From the NCBI GenBank assembly GCA_036768485.1, contig JAVLUZ010000608.1:74501-138500 (forward strand): a stretch of 64,000 nt of DNA, read 5' to 3'. The stretch's first letter is position 1. The number at the start of each line of letters is the position of its first letter. The DNA comes from Mermis nigrescens (lineage: Eukaryota; Nematoda; Enoplea; Mermithida; Mermithidae). A model generated the notes under the pieces. That model did not search any database. It saw only the letters and a list, made by a program, of their open reading frames with translations, and was not told where the DNA came from. This document shows positions 1 through 11,677 of the stretch, one piece after another. The translations under genes were made by a program, and so were the position numbers.

Positions 1-930
1 AAAAAAATAAAAAATTCACTAAAAAATTTGACTTTGCATATTTGTGTAAAGTGCAACATATGTAAAAAATGAAAACTCAATGAATTTCTGACAGATTGTT
101 TTATGACTCTATATTTGCACTAAAAATTGCTGCTCAGTTTCGATGTTAGGCAAAAAAATTGACAACAAAATGAGTTTTTTGAGATAGATTGCGCAAAACT
201 GTTTAGTTTATGTTCAACTTTTCACAGAAAGGGTATTGCAATTTTTATTAAACTTTACACGTAGGTTGGGGGCATGTGTAGATGTAATCGCTATAAATAT
301 TTTTAGTGCTTCTCAAAAATTGACTGCATGGGCTAAATTTATGTTGCAAAAAATTTAAAAATTAAGCAAAAATCTGATTTTACACATTTGTGTAAAGTGC
401 AACAAGCGGGTAAAAATTATAATTCTACAAATTTATGAAAGATTATGTATGACTCTATATTCGCATCAAAAATTGCTGCTTGGTATCAAATGATACACAA
501 ACTGTTCAACTTCGTATAGAAAGGGTATCACAATTTTCATCAAACTTTACACATATATTGGGGACATGTGCGCACATATGCACAGCAAATATTTTTAGTG
601 CTTCTCAAAGATTGACTGACTGGGCACGATTAGTGTAAAAAAAATTTAAGAAATACCCCAGAAATTTACTTTACACATTTGTGTAAAGCGCATAAAATGC
701 GAAAAGATTCTAATTTTAAATTTTTCTTATTAAGCACATATTGTACTATGGTCAAACCAAGTTTTACTGCTCTGTCATTAGTGTAACGGTAGAAAACTGA
801 GTTTATACAAAAGTACAAGAATTTCGTAAAAATAACCAAATTTTCAAACTTTGGATTACTGTAGCTCGATGAATATTCATTTTTATGAAAAATGAATGTC
901 GCAATGATTCTTAGCTCAAAAACTGACTCG
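1..930. repeat. Degenerate tandem repeat, units about 300-350 bp
   Basis: Three successive units can be aligned by eye, starting near 31, 377 and 668. Each begins with a short palindromic core, TTTACACATTTGTGTAAAG or a close variant. The first two then run through similar landmarks (GACTCTATATT, AAATTGCTGCT, AAAGGGTAT, AAACTTTACAC, TTTTTAGTGCTTCTCAAA). The third unit is less well preserved. The array probably continues left of the window. No coding frame is convincing. The TTTACAC/GTGTAAAG core recurs in the body of the large elements further right, but unit length and remaining sequence differ, so the families are kept apart. Confidence 0.7.
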
Positions 931-1999
931 TATATCAAATTTTCAGAGAAACTTTTCCTTCAGCTTATCATGACTTTGGTCGACCCTCTCGGAAATCGTG
1001 TCTTAAAAATTTCGGTTTTAATTGATTATGTAGTGCACGAGTGCACGATAAAAGTTTCGTTCGGCTGAGATCGAACCCCATACCTTTGCCAAAGGCAGGC
1101 GTCTTAGTCACACACGGACTTCGGGGTGGGGGCTTGAGGGATTGCTAACACTCCCAAAATCTGAAAGAACCTGCAAAAATCTATTAACCCCAGAAGTGAA
1201 TTTTTGGCTTTTCTGGGATGTTTGCAGACTTTGATCTTCCAGAATTTGGCTGCTGCCCATATATTGTCTTAACGCCTTGACCACCAGCGGAAACCGGCCC
1301 CGTTGTTCAAAATATTAGTGTATTGTCCAAACGTGACGGGTGGTAAGGAAGCAGTCGCTTCTTTCGGTTTACGGTGATTGATTGAATTGTTGATGCTTTC
1401 GAATCACGAATTATTTAAAAAGTCTCAAGAATTTTGAAATAGACTGTAACAATACTGATAAAAACATGAAAATAAAAAATGCTAAAATATTGTTGAAAAA
1501 CGATATTAATATCGTTAACGATATTTTTTGAGGTCGTCGTTTTCTTTAACGAAACGTTATTTTTTCTGGAAAAATATTGTTGAAGAAAGCGATATTTTTT
1601 CACTAACGATAACAATGCTAGACAGTAGCCAAATTCTGGGCGAGGTGTGAGTGGTGTAAAAACGACAAGAAATCGCAAAATATGAAAAATTCAATTCTAC
1701 GGGTCTATCGATTTTTTCGGAGTCTATTGGGTTCTCAAGGGAGGGCGGGTCTAAACCACCCTAACTCCCCACTCCCATGAGTAATCACAACTTCAGGTAA
1801 TTTTCGTTGTGGAGTGAGATCTCTAGAACACTTAAATTTGTTTCACACAGCTTTGGCATAACCTTTAAGAACTATAGCCGACAGTTAGTTAGAAAATTGC
1901 GATAATTGCATTGATGACCTGATATATAATCATCGTAAATCGTCGGAATATTGTCGATAAAAATTCTTGAAATTCATGCTTAAAGTTACGTTAAGCAGA
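931..1999. other. Gene-free stretch with fragments of old repeats
   Basis: No credible exon is seen. At 1238-1262 and 1618-1640 are two oppositely oriented fragments of the dispersed GGCAGCAGCCAAATTCTGG repeat, also found near 8796. Between them, 1480-1620 is rich in CGATATT/AATATCG words that could fold. A tRNA-like sequence in this interval is listed separately. The rest is unassigned AT-rich DNA. Confidence 0.5.
1058..1128 (-). pseudogene. tRNA-like sequence (Ala-type anticodon loop), degenerate
   Basis: On the - strand a B-box-like GGTTCGATCTC follows an anticodon-type hairpin: stem TGCCT/AGGTA, with one wobble pair, around loop TTGGCAA. This would place GGC (alanine) at the anticodon. 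The D arm lacks the usual GG, the variable region is too short and the acceptor ends do not pair, so it cannot be a normal tRNA. It is either a decayed tRNA gene or the tRNA-derived head of a SINE. The call rests on motif reading only. Confidence 0.4.
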
Positions 2000-2245
2000 C
2001 TACGGATGGACAAATGGTTAATTTTCTCGATAAAACAATGCAAAATTAATGACTGAAAACGGACGAAAAAAAGCATATGTAATTTTTTGATCAGATTACT
2101 CACAATTGACTATAAAAATGTCAATTATAACAGTTTTGTCCTATTCTAACATTAGTTATTTTCTAATTTTAAAAGCTATTTTGGCCCTGAAAATTTTTAA
2201 TCTAGACCCTATCCAGCCAGACAGAGCTCACCGACCGGCCATGCT
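2000..2245 (+). repeat. Dispersed repeat, copy 1
   Basis: This is distantly similar to 4990-5240 and, inverted, to 6360-6575. Shared landmarks are TTTTCTCGATAAAACAATGCAAAAT, read here in parts, AAAGCTATTTT, and the right end ACCGACCGGCCATGCTGT. It has no open frame. It is probably a non-autonomous element, but its ends cannot be set precisely because all three copies are diverged. Confidence 0.4.
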
Positions 2246-2754
2246 GTATCATCTTTGATAGATAATTAGTAAACATCGATATTATTTGTTGCGCAATGCC
2301 TAGCATCGTATAATGCAACAAACAAATTGAGCCCTCAAAATTCCTCCAGCAAGACGCACCAGGTGTAGGAAAGACAAAAAACAATTTAGAAAATTTTATT
2401 ACAAAAAGTAAAATAATATGTATGAACAAATTGAAAATATTTTTTTATTCTTAAAATAGGATAAATTAGAATAAAATAATAAACACCTACCACGTTGGGG
2501 TCACAGGTTCTAGCTGAACCACCAGAAAGGCGATAAAGATGAAATTTTCGGCGGAAAATAAGGTGAACATAAGGCTAATAAAGGTCAAAAATTGGAAAAT
2601 TTTCTTGCAAAAGTTGTTGAATTGAACAATTAAGTGCCGATGAAAGTTGTTTTTATGCAATTATAACGTATTTAGCAATTTTTAAGGCCAGTTTGGGTCA
2701 AAAAAGCACTTTGGTTGACTTTCACAGGTTGTGCTGTACTGTGCGACAAACATC
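2246..2754. other. Gene-free AT-rich stretch
   Basis: No exon, RNA gene or clear repeat boundary is seen. CTGAACCACCAGAA at 2515 recurs in similar form near 9604, which suggests an old dispersed repeat. Confidence 0.4.
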
Positions 2755-2965
2755 AAAAACTGGTTTTAAAAATGGCGGTATAGCTGGAAAACACCATTTT
2801 TTAACGTTTCTCATCGAGCACATCCATTAGCATCAAAATATTGCGAGAAAAACAAAAGGATTTCAATAAATTAAATTCTGGGGTATTTTGGTTTCTTGGG
2901 GGTTCGGCCTTCTGGGGGTGTATACCCCGGAACCCCCTCTCCCAACGCCTACGTTTGGTAGGTAT
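2755..2965 (+). mobile_element. GTGGGCAGC-family MITE, truncated copy
   Basis: This matches the 3' three quarters of the full-length element at 26046-26312: TTAAAAATGGCGGTATAGCTGG, read in parts, ACACCATTTTT, AACGTTTCTCATCGAGCA, ATTCTGGGGTATTTTGG, and the G-runs before a terminal GCCTACGTTTGG. The 5' GTGGGCAGC end is missing. It is non-coding. Confidence 0.65.
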
Positions 2966-3254
2966 GCGGAACTTTGAAATAGTACGTACATACCTAATGA
3001 TTTAATTAAAAGCGGACAAGTTTGTCTGAAGTTTACTCTATTGTTCAATTTTAGCCAGCCGGACCACAAATACATAGCTCACAGTCCATCCACGATTTAG
3101 ACTGAAGTCCAGTTGAAACAAAAATCTAAGATGAGCCGGTCCAATTCGACCAAATTTTAATTCTAATTTCGAAATGAGATGATGGCTGAATCGAAAGGAT
3201 TTTGTGTTGAGAAATAGCTCAAATGATAGAGGTCAATTTTCAAGCTATAAGCGC
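2966..3254. other. Gene-free stretch
   Basis: Nothing recognisable lies between the MITE fragment and the Tc1 relic. Confidence 0.35.
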
Positions 3255-3770
3255 TAAACTTAAGGAAATACTTGCGTTCTAGAGAATTCTATCCAAAAAG
3301 TAAACGTCTTGGTCAAGTATTTGTGATTCTTTCTGCAATCTCATTCGTTTTTTGAACATTTTTGCTCGTAAAGTGCCCTTGGAAATTATGCCCTGAGGTT
3401 CCTCTTTCATTATTAGCCAAATATTCTTAATAGGATTGAGATCCTAGGACTGTGGATGTCACAATGATGAAGGCATTTAGTTCCCCAGAAAATACGCCAC
3501 AGTGGGTTTTGCCTTCTATTTAGATCATCAACCTGCTAGAAAAAAATGTCCTGGATGAATTTTCTAAGGCAGTCACCAAAGAAGAAATCAAGTGCTCATC
3601 AATTAAGTAAATATATGAAGTGGTGTAAATTTTGGGTCAGAAGGAAAGAAAACTAAATCGCAACACCATGGGCAACAAGTATACTTCAAACCATTACGGA
3701 CACTCCATTCTCCTCTCTGTTCGACGCTTACGGCAAGGCAGTTGTTTTTTTATTTTTTGTCTGAATGTCT
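3255..3770 (-). pseudogene. Tc1-like transposase relic (C-terminal half)
   Basis: Translating the - strand around 3385-3470 gives, with one internal stop, HPQS-stop-DLNPIKNIW followed by LIMKEE. This is the motif that precedes the last catalytic acidic residue in Tc1-family DDE transposases (consensus PQSPDLNPIENxW). Upstream on the same strand, at about 3700, SVMV-stop-SILVAHGVAI resembles the family's SVMVWG block. Stops and frame changes break the reading throughout, so the element is long dead. No terminal inverted repeats were found. Transposase would have acted in the nucleus by cut and paste at TA sites. Confidence 0.6.
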
Positions 3771-4429
3771 GCAGACAAAATCTCTTAATTTTAAAGTAAA
3801 ATACTCAAATTTTGACTTCTCGGAAAAGGAAGCCTTTCAATCGAAAAAAGTCAAACAAACGAAACTTCGAGCAAAAAAAACAAGTTTTTTCTGCTCATCG
3901 TAATCACAAAGACTTAGTATGAAAATCCGATCGTAGGGCAAAGATGCCGACTAATTGTCTGCTTCGAAACCAATGGTCCACTATCAATAAACAATTTAAC
4001 CTGCATGTCAGGAGCGACCAGTAATCCATTTTTCAGTCTTTTTATCAAGGTCGCTTTAGATCGCATCGTTCTTTAGTAAACAATTTAGAAGACCGCCCCA
4101 GGTCGAAGAAGATCATTAAAGGGATCGTTCTCTTCGTGTTCCTTAAGCTTGTTTTGTGTGACACATCAACTTATATTGAAACATCTGGCTATCATTCTTT
4201 TGAATAATTTGGTATCATTGAACATATGCACGATTTTTGATCAAAAGCCCAGTAAAATGGACCGGAATTAAGCTGTAATTTATAAGCTAGCAGTGAACAA
4301 AATAAAAAAACGACTAAACTTTATGAAATTTGCTGAAAAATTGATCTAGAAATTTATGCAACATTAAATTTGGGCCTTTTATTTTTCCAATTAAAAGTGC
4401 TTTGAAAACCCGATTGATTTTGGAGTATA
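3771..4429. other. Gene-free stretch between transposase relics
   Basis: This may include decayed transposase sequence, but no motif could be read in any frame. Confidence 0.3.
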
Positions 4430-4800
4430 TATACAGTCGTTTTAGTCTGCTTCAACTACCGCCATCCACATTTTCCTCTGGATTGCCTCAACAGGGCGCC
4501 CTTCCCAATGGTCATCCTCAATGCTTTCTTCTCCATCTCTAAATCGCTTGACCCAGTCATAAAATTGTTGTTCTTTTAGGAACACTGTCTCCGTAAACTT
4601 TTTTCAGAGCGATCGAAATGTCCTTCGAATTCCATCTGAGGTTGACCAAGAATTTAATGTTTGCCCGAATTTTAAAATTTCGACTTTTCCCTAGTTGCAC
4701 AAAGTATGATAATGATAAACGATTACTAATTGGCCATACGCTGAGAAAATTGAAATCTTGCAGGTTTACACAGTAAAGGCTCAGCTTTGTAAACATATAA
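4430..4800 (-). pseudogene. mariner-like transposase relic (N-terminal part)
   Basis: The - strand frame opening near 4796 gives RWNSKDISIALKKVYGDSVP. After a one-base shift near 4564 it continues with YDWVKRFRDGEESIEDDHWE and GRPVEAI. This is the helix-turn-helix and WVKRF.DG...DD...GRP arrangement of mariner transposases, as in the family's ALKEVYG..P...T and GRP linker. It ends in a stop near 4447. It reads as mariner, while the relic at 3255-3770 reads as Tc1, so they are listed as two elements, though one badly rearranged element is not excluded. Confidence 0.7.
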
Positions 4801-4989
4801 TTTGCTTAATTCAATTTTGTTCCTATCCAGAAGTTATAGGTACATTCGGGGAACTTTTTGATCATTCCTCGTATATGCGCGGATGTCAATATTTTTTTAC
4901 ATAATTACCATCATGTTGTTGCCATTCACCCATTGCACACCGGAATGCATAAGTAAATATACCTAATCCTAATCAGACAAGCACGTGGG

Positions 4990-5240
4990 GAAATTTCGTT
5001 AGCCTATAGTCTAGACCCCAAAGTGGAAAAATCGGAAATTTTCAGAGAAAAACGATGCAAAATAAAAGCAAAAAGCGTTGAAATTCAAAATTTTCTCTGA
5101 AAGTGCCTAAAATTGACCAGATGTTCTAGATTATGGTATTTACACTGTCTTAAAGCTATTTTAGCACTTAAACCAGTTCTGACGTCTTTTTACTCAAAAA
5201 ATCTTAATGCTTGGGCCCAGACCGACCATGCTGTGCACAG
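4990..5240 (+). repeat. Dispersed repeat, copy 2
   Basis: This is the same family as 2000-2245, sharing AAAGCTATTTTAGCACTTA, the CAGAGAAAAACGATGCAAAA region and the end GACCGACCATGCTGTG. The inverted copy at 6360-6575 is the closest relative, with shared AGCACTT and GACGTC landmarks. It is non-coding. Confidence 0.45.
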
Positions 5241-6359
5241 GTCAGCCAGAGAGGTCGGTCAATGATCATGATTTTCGCAGGCTCATCAAGTTAGTTAGGG
5301 GAATAGTTCGATAGTCATTGACATAATTTCTTCACCAAACAACATCATTTTGACATAGACCAAACAAATTCATATTAAAAGTTATAACTCGCAAAATCAC
5401 ATAAACAAGAAAATTGAATCGATATGCATGATAATAAAGGGAATCCATGAAAAATGGGAAAATCTATTTGCTTTAAAAAATTATATATAATTTTGAATAG
5501 CGCGTAGAAGAAAAAGTTACATCTTTTATCCGCTTCGTAAAATCGATTCATCATCTGCAACGAAAAAGTAAAAAACCAAATTGATATTTAAGGAAACTGA
5601 GAATGAAATCAAAACCAAATAAAAAATCCACAAAAGCATCATATCCTGAGAATTCAGATGCTTAATCATCTACATGCTTATCTTCTAAGACCACTTGAAC
5701 TTCGGATAATATTGAACTGTGCCCTCCACGCTATCTTCAAATATAAAAATCAAATGCTGGGAATACTGTATAATAAGAAATTTAAAAAACAAACAAACTG
5801 ATTAATCAAATTATAGAATTTATGTAGACTAACGCAAAATTATACGAATAATCTTGATAATTCAAATATTTATTGGAAATTTGAGATTCTAGCTTTTATT
5901 CTTACATATCTTTCATTTAGAGAATTAAAATTTTTCTCGTGATTTTATACAAACTAAGTTTTTTTCTTAAATTCAACATATACTTGTCGAATAAAAAACC
6001 TTTTTTCGAAGTTTTCAGCACTGTAAATTTGCATTAGAATGTGTGAGATACCCGATAATGATAATAATTCGAAGAAATTGTTTAGCATATATTATTGCAG
6101 ATCATTTGTAAATAAATTTTACCGAAGGTAAAAACCCGATGCGAATCCGGTATTTCCGGATCATCCAATAAATTGATGAAACTGGGTTCAGCGGATAATC
6201 TGGCACAAAGCTGCTTGCGATTCACTTAAAAATTGATTATCATGCAATACAGCGTTTAATGAAGCAAATGTCGGATTCGGCAAAAGAAGAAGCAAAACCA
6301 TTTCGATACTCATCTTGTGTATTCGTGGGTTCATACGATGGACTCGGAAAAACAGGCCG
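5241..6359. other. Gene-free stretch
   Basis: This is AT-rich sequence without a supported exon. The segment 6120-6350 is less AT-rich and has short open frames, but none extends past 60 residues or resembles a family I know. Confidence 0.4.
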
Positions 6360-6575
6360 GAGTAGAAAAAAGTTTGACGTCAAAATGACCTCAAAAACTG
6401 GTATAAGTGCTAAAACAGCGTAAAAACTTTGTTAGTCTAACAGTTTCGAATTAAATTTCAAGCACTTTTGGACAAAATTTTCGATTTTTAACCATCGATG
6501 CATTTTTGCCTTATTTTCTCGAGAGAACTTTCTTTATGCAATTCCGGGGTCTAGCAGGAGGAGCGTAGAGAGTTG
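6360..6575 (-). repeat. Dispersed repeat, copy 3 (inverted)
   Basis: Read on the - strand it parallels 4990-5240: CTCGAGAAAATAAGGC, ATGCATCG, GAAAATTTTGTCC, AGTGCTT, then TTAGCACTTATACCAG and GACGTCAA. The right part runs into C-rich sequence and a fragment near 6660 (CACCTGGCTGCTG) of the GGCAGCAGCC repeat. Confidence 0.4.
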
Positions 6576-7425
6576 GGAGTTAGAGTCCCTGAAAATCCGC
6601 CAGACTACCCCCTACAGTACCCGAAGTGATTTTTCGGTCTGTTTTTTGGTATCTTTGCCGATTTTACACCACCTGGCTGCTGTTTCCACAGGGTGTTTTG
6701 TTTTGGGGGTGTGTTTCAATAAATAAACGTTTATTTAATAATTATTGATATAAGTATTATCATTTAAATAATATTTAAATGAAGAAATAATAAGTAATTT
6801 ATTTTAAAATCGATTAACCCTCAACTATGTGTTTGCATCAACTAAGGCTATTTTACTATATTTCAACAATAACCTTGAATGTATCTTTACGTTAGCCTTA
6901 CTGTTTTTAATTTCAATATCCATTGGTCTGCTGGTGGACTTGAACCCAACGTACGAATATATCATTTTAATATTGCGTAAAATTTCGTCGTCATTGCTGC
7001 CGTCGAACGAGACATAGTCGATTGTTTTGCCTGTTTCCTCATCTCTGTGTCGTCCCAGTGAACCGCTGACACAGCCAAAATAAATGAAATTAAATCAAAA
7101 TAAATACGAGTAGATAGTAAATAAGAATAATTAATAATACTGAGGCATTAGAAATTTCGTGTTTTGCAATTTGAACTTTATTACATGAAACTTTTTGAAG
7201 AAAACATAGTTTTTTGTGCATTTGGCCCTTTGCTTAAAATTTTTTTGTCTTTATCGGAGGTCTGCTAAACCTTAGTTGCACACGAGTAGTATGGCTGGTC
7301 TGGATCGGTGGTGAGTCGAAAATAGTTACTTAGCTCAGCTTGAATAAGACAAAAACTTGGTCCAAATATTCACTTAGAGCATAAGTGACCTAATCGTACA
7401 TTAAACCCGGGCTCCATTTCAATAT
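6576..7425. other. Gene-free stretch
   Basis: No convincing exon is present. A 62-residue hydrophobic frame at 6829-7017 has no family resemblance and no splice context, so it is not called. Confidence 0.4.
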
Positions 7426-7590
7426 CTTTAGGCTTGAGCCAGGCTCAAAGCTGACTGCAATGTTTAAATAGGCGTGGCTAATTTTGAGCCTGGCTTAAGC
7501 CTAGCTTGAGCCTGGCTTAAGCCAGGCTTAAACCTGGCCACGTGCGCTTGAAGATAGAAGTCAGAAGTCAGATTTAAGTCTGGCTTAAGC
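7426..7590. repeat. Minisatellite built on GAGCCTGGCTTAAGCC
   Basis: At least six tandem variants of the 10-16 bp words GAGCCTGGCTTAAGCC, GAGCCAGGCTCAAAG and AAGCCAGGCTTAAACC are seen. The unit contains the palindromes GCTTAAGC and GCCTGGCTTAAGCCAGGC, so the tract can fold on either strand. It is non-coding. Confidence 0.75.
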
Positions 7591-8299
7591 CTCCTGAAGT
7601 CTGAAATTTTCTACAGTATGTAGCTAATTTTATGCGCTACTGCAAAGAAATTGAATTTTTGTCTATTTTAGCTCGATTTTCGTCTTAATTTCCTTGAATT
7701 CAAACAAAAAAACAAACATGATTCTGGATGGATCCAGCAAATATTTATTGTGCAATGGAATAATAATTCAAGTGACTTTTTCTCAGATTTGCAAAAAGTT
7801 TTATACGTTTTACTCTTAGCTTGACGTCTGGCTGACAAAAGTAAGATTAAGAGCAATAGAGAAGCAGTGATTTTCTTCATAGCCGGCCAATTTTTTCAAA
7901 TTTTCCAGCAGCCGAGTTTTTTTCAATTAAACCTTGTTTAATAAGATTCAGAGGTCACGTGCTGTTTTAAATATGAATTTTTCGCAGAAAATTTCCTGCT
8001 CAGACATAGTTCTAAACAACGTCAACAAAGAACGCAATTCCTTGCAAAAGGAACAGTTTTCAGGATTTTAGCAGTTCCTAAAAACTTAAGAATCGATAAG
8101 ACTCCGGGCAACTTTTTCTTAAAGATTTTTCAATTTTATCTGTGAATTTTTGGTAATGATAGATAGAACACGACGAGAAACGTTAACACCACAATGCTCT
8201 TCGTATCATTAAGTTTTCAACACTTTTCCGATTTCTGGATAAATTTGAACTACCTCTTACAAAGAAGTTCGACTTTGGATTTAATTTAATTTATTTTGC
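7591..8299. other. Gene-free stretch
   Basis: No exon or RNA is recognised. A - strand frame at 7668-7880 starts with a hydrophobic run but has no other support. Confidence 0.35.
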
Positions 8300-8785
8300 C
8301 CCAATTTACCAAAATCATGAATCTGCTACTGTTTCGCTCGCTTACATATGACAAGAACAATTTGAGGGGACATGGGGGCAGGGGCGGCCACCTCTCTGTC
8401 ATCAGAAATTTTATAAGCGCAATGAAGAATAGACGTGTATTTTTTATGATTTTAGCCATTTTTATTTTATTTTTTTTAAATTTAGATAATACTCATAAAT
8501 CAAATTTACTGGCTTTCTTGTCGATATAAAAACCTTATTTTTACGTCAGGAGAGTAATTTGTGTAGAGAACAAGGATTTTTTTAATTCTTGCCAATTTTT
8601 TCTGCGCTACATGCCGATTTTCGCACTATTTCTGCGAGTTTTTCTTACTTTCAAAAATTTACTTTTTTCAGATCACGAGTGATTTTGTTTATGAAAAGAC
8701 TGCAAAAAACTGCTATTTTAAGCAAAATTGACAAATTTTAAGACAACTTCCGACACCATCATTAGGTAAATCTGGGGTTGCGCTC
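8300..8785 (+). repeat. Dispersed repeat shared with 37560-37990
   Basis: Both copies run in the same orientation through the same landmarks: AATCTGCYRCTGTTT, GCGCAATRRAG, TTTTAGCCATTTTTTAT, the GCGCTTTGTGCAC-like stretch, AAGACKGCRAARAA, TACTTTAAGC-like, and GACAACTTCCGACACCATCA against CCAACTTTTGACGCTATCA. Here CAGGGGCGGCC (from 8379) resembles a hAT MITE end. No coding frame is conserved between the copies, so this is a non-coding mobile repeat. Confidence 0.6.
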
Positions 8786-8789
8786 ATAT

Positions 8790-8969
8790 GTACATGGGCA
8801 GCAGCCAAATTCTGGGGGGGGTCAAAACATACAAAAGCCAAAAAATGCCAAAAATTTAATTTAGAGTTTATCAATTTTTGCGAGGGTTTTTAAATTCTGG
8901 GGGTCAAAAGTCAACCCCACGCCTACGCGTGATTTTGCCCACTGTCCGAAAAATTTTGATCTGCCACTG
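8790..8969. mobile_element. MITE fragment ending GCCACTG, abutting a coding exon
   Basis: It starts with GGGCAGCAGCCAAATTCTGG, seen also near 1245 and 1620, and ends GATCTGCCACTG at 8969, the typical terminus of hAT-type MITEs in this window (compare CACTG at 13975 and 54055). The sequence just right of it is a clean coding frame read leftwards. The element therefore appears to cut or border that exon. No target duplication was found. Confidence 0.5.
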
Positions 8970-9256
8970 ACTCATGATCTCGATAAGTAATTTGAACTTG
9001 CCAAAAAACTCGGGCAGCAAAAAGGTACGAACGCAGCCGTATAATTCGGAACCTTGTACGAAATACAAAGGTTCGTCGGTGCACTCAAAGCCGTCTAGTA
9101 TTGTAGAATCTGGCCCACCCGGATAATCCCACTCGGCTGAGTCTCTAAAATTGCACGATTTATACCGAAATTTTTCGATTGTGTCCGGCGGCGATTCTTT
9201 GACTACTACGTCAAAGATGCCAAGCGGATAGTCGCCCAAGGCTACGTCCCATTCGA
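8970..9256 (-). CDS. Unidentified exon, about 95 residues
   Basis: On the - strand a frame with good codon-level texture runs from a plausible 3' splice site (TTTTTGTTCCGATAG at 9271-9257) to the border of a MITE at 8969. It contains WDVALGDYPLGIFDVVVKE, then FRYKSCNF, a WDYPGGPD turn, GFECTDEPLYFVQGSELYGC and a final hydrophobic FKLLIEIM. Three cysteines and many aromatics suggest an extracellular or luminal domain. I do not recognise the family. There is no good methionine start. A weak donor (GTCAGT) lies inside the last codons, otherwise the frame is cut by the MITE. No partner exon was identified nearby, so this may be a real internal exon or a gene fragment. Confidence 0.5.
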
Positions 9257-11677
9257 CTATCGGAACAAAAATTGAACGAAAAATAAAATGAAAAAATTTG
9301 AGTAAAATTAAAAGATAATTTGAGTCAAAAGTAATAAACTTCGAGAAAGAAACAAAAAATAAAAAAGTTCAATTTTTTAATCACAAAACAATTGTAAAAA
9401 GATTCGGAAAATAAAAAATAAATAAGAAAATAAAACACATCAAGTACACTTGAATTTTTAGTGATCAATTACATGGGGAAAAAATGGGCAACGACGTTTT
9501 GGATCGATTCCCTGTAAACAAAGCTCCTGTTCTTAGGTCGCAATTATACGTATTTCTGAGTTGGGGGCTTGAACGCCAACTCTGCTGAACTCTCGTGAAA
9601 TGCTGCTGAACCGCCAGAACTTCAGATTTTTCAAAAAGTATAGAAAAATAACGTCTCGGGCTTAATTCAGCAATTTTTGGCCAAAACCTTGCTTATTTTT
9701 TCAATTTTTATATTTCTGAATATTTTTATTTTCTAAAATAATGCATAGTCAGGAACCTTAAAATCAATTTACATGACGAATCCGTCGTTTTTAAGCCCAA
9801 GACAGCAATTTGGAAAAAAGATTTTGGGCAGTTCACACAGAATTTCCGTGCTGATAACGTGTGCGAGTATGATGAGATGCGCGCAGATATATTATAATAT
9901 AAACTATATAAATGATCGTGTATGGCAAAGAATCGATATTCAAAAATATTTAATGAGTGTCCCAAAAGCTGGCACGATTTCCGGCGAATTTATATTTTCA
10001 TTTCAGAGGTCGAGTTCAGCGCCGTCAGAAGGGTCCAAAAAATTGTGCTCTAGACACATGTAGCCAACGCTTTAAAATTCATATTTTTAGAACTGTTATT
10101 AGTTAGAGTAGAAAACAAGTTAAAAATCAGATATTAAGCGATGTAAAAAGGCAATGGATATATTTTACTCGCCTTTTGCCAGTTCCTTAATATTTGTGCA
10201 GAAATTATGCATAATTTGGATTGAAATGCGCAAAAATACTGCCACTTCGCATGGCTAAGAAATGGGGGTTTAGAGGCTGCAAAAATGCTTAAAGCTGACC
10301 AAAAACTGTCAATTAACATAGTTTTAACGCCATTTTACTTTGACGCAATTTCGCCAAAAACCTCAATGTTTGACCCCTCCCCCAGAACGGCTGATCCCAC
10401 AGACCGTCTACGGTGAACATCTTTGTTTTGAGTTTATATCCCAAAACCCAACCGACCTTTCCTTCTCCATAATTGGGTTTTTGGCGGTTTTTTCGTCATT
10501 TTCAAGACTTTTCCCTCCTCACAGACCCCCTAAAATTTGATTTCTGCCCAAGTATGCTTCTTACCTGTCAATGGATTAATACCGCCTTTTGGTACAGTAT
10601 TCCAGTTGGTGACAATCGAATCGCAAATTTCCCACATTTCTTTGTCTGTCAAAAAATTTATGTACACGTAATACAAAAGACTTTTTGTGAATGAAAATAG
10701 AAATCGCATGGTTCATCATGACGATTTTACGCACAAAAATGACTAGTTATTAACTAAATTGTTAAAAAATTTGGAAATAAGCTCAATGTATAATATATAA
10801 CACGATGTTTTGTCAAAAAATTGTGAAAAAACAGATTTCCGCTCAGAAAGGAGTCTGATAATAGTTTGCTCTTAAAATATTTTTCAGAAAATAATGTGGG
10901 AATTCATTGTTACGGACTATCTCAAACGCCCAAAAAGTGAAATGGCGCACGTTTTTTCGTTGGAAAAAAAATGAAAAATTGCTTTGTCGTAATCGTTGCA
11001 GATTAGCATTTCTTTAACACTCATTTCATGCAGCATGCTCAAATATTCCGCAGGAACAAAATAAAACTTTCTTTAAAGCTGACGGAGTTTTTTGAAAGCT
11101 GTGGTCAATATTCCGGCAGAATTTGTTCAGAATCTCTTTGTCCTTTTCTCAATATAAACTTTTGCGATTTCCAAACAGAATTTTATTCTATTTTTACCTT
11201 AATCGTAATCCCATTTTCATTCTTATTTTCCTTAATTCAAAACGTTGATTGGCATTGTAGTCGAGTTTCGCTTTTTTCTAGAGATAAGATAGCCTTTTCT
11301 TTAAATGACTAATTACTACATTTTTTACTACTTTATATGCATTCAAAACAAGGCATCATTTGATTTTTGCGATAAAAGCGCTATCTTGTGTAAAGGTATT
11401 GCTACGAGTATCAACTAAGTTTGGAGTAGTAGAATTCCGTTGTGAAATTAAATGAATTAATATTACAAGGACAACCTAGTAAGGTATTACATTTGATCAC
11501 AGGAGTTTTTATTTTTTCATTTATTCTCTAGGTAAATCATTATTCTCAATATTTATACATTGCTTTTCAAGAAAAATAATTATACGAAAATTTGTTTCAA
11601 TTAATTCTTTTGAAAAAGTATCTTAAAATCAAATACTATTAGAACGGAGAATTTAAGAGTACAATCAGCACATAATT
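9257..11677. other. Gene-free stretch
   Basis: No supported exon is seen. CTGAACCGCCAGAA near 9604 echoes a repeat at 2515. Short open frames on both strands (up to 96 residues, for example 9773-10063 and 11028-11312) have no family resemblance or paired splice sites and are taken as chance. Confidence 0.4.
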
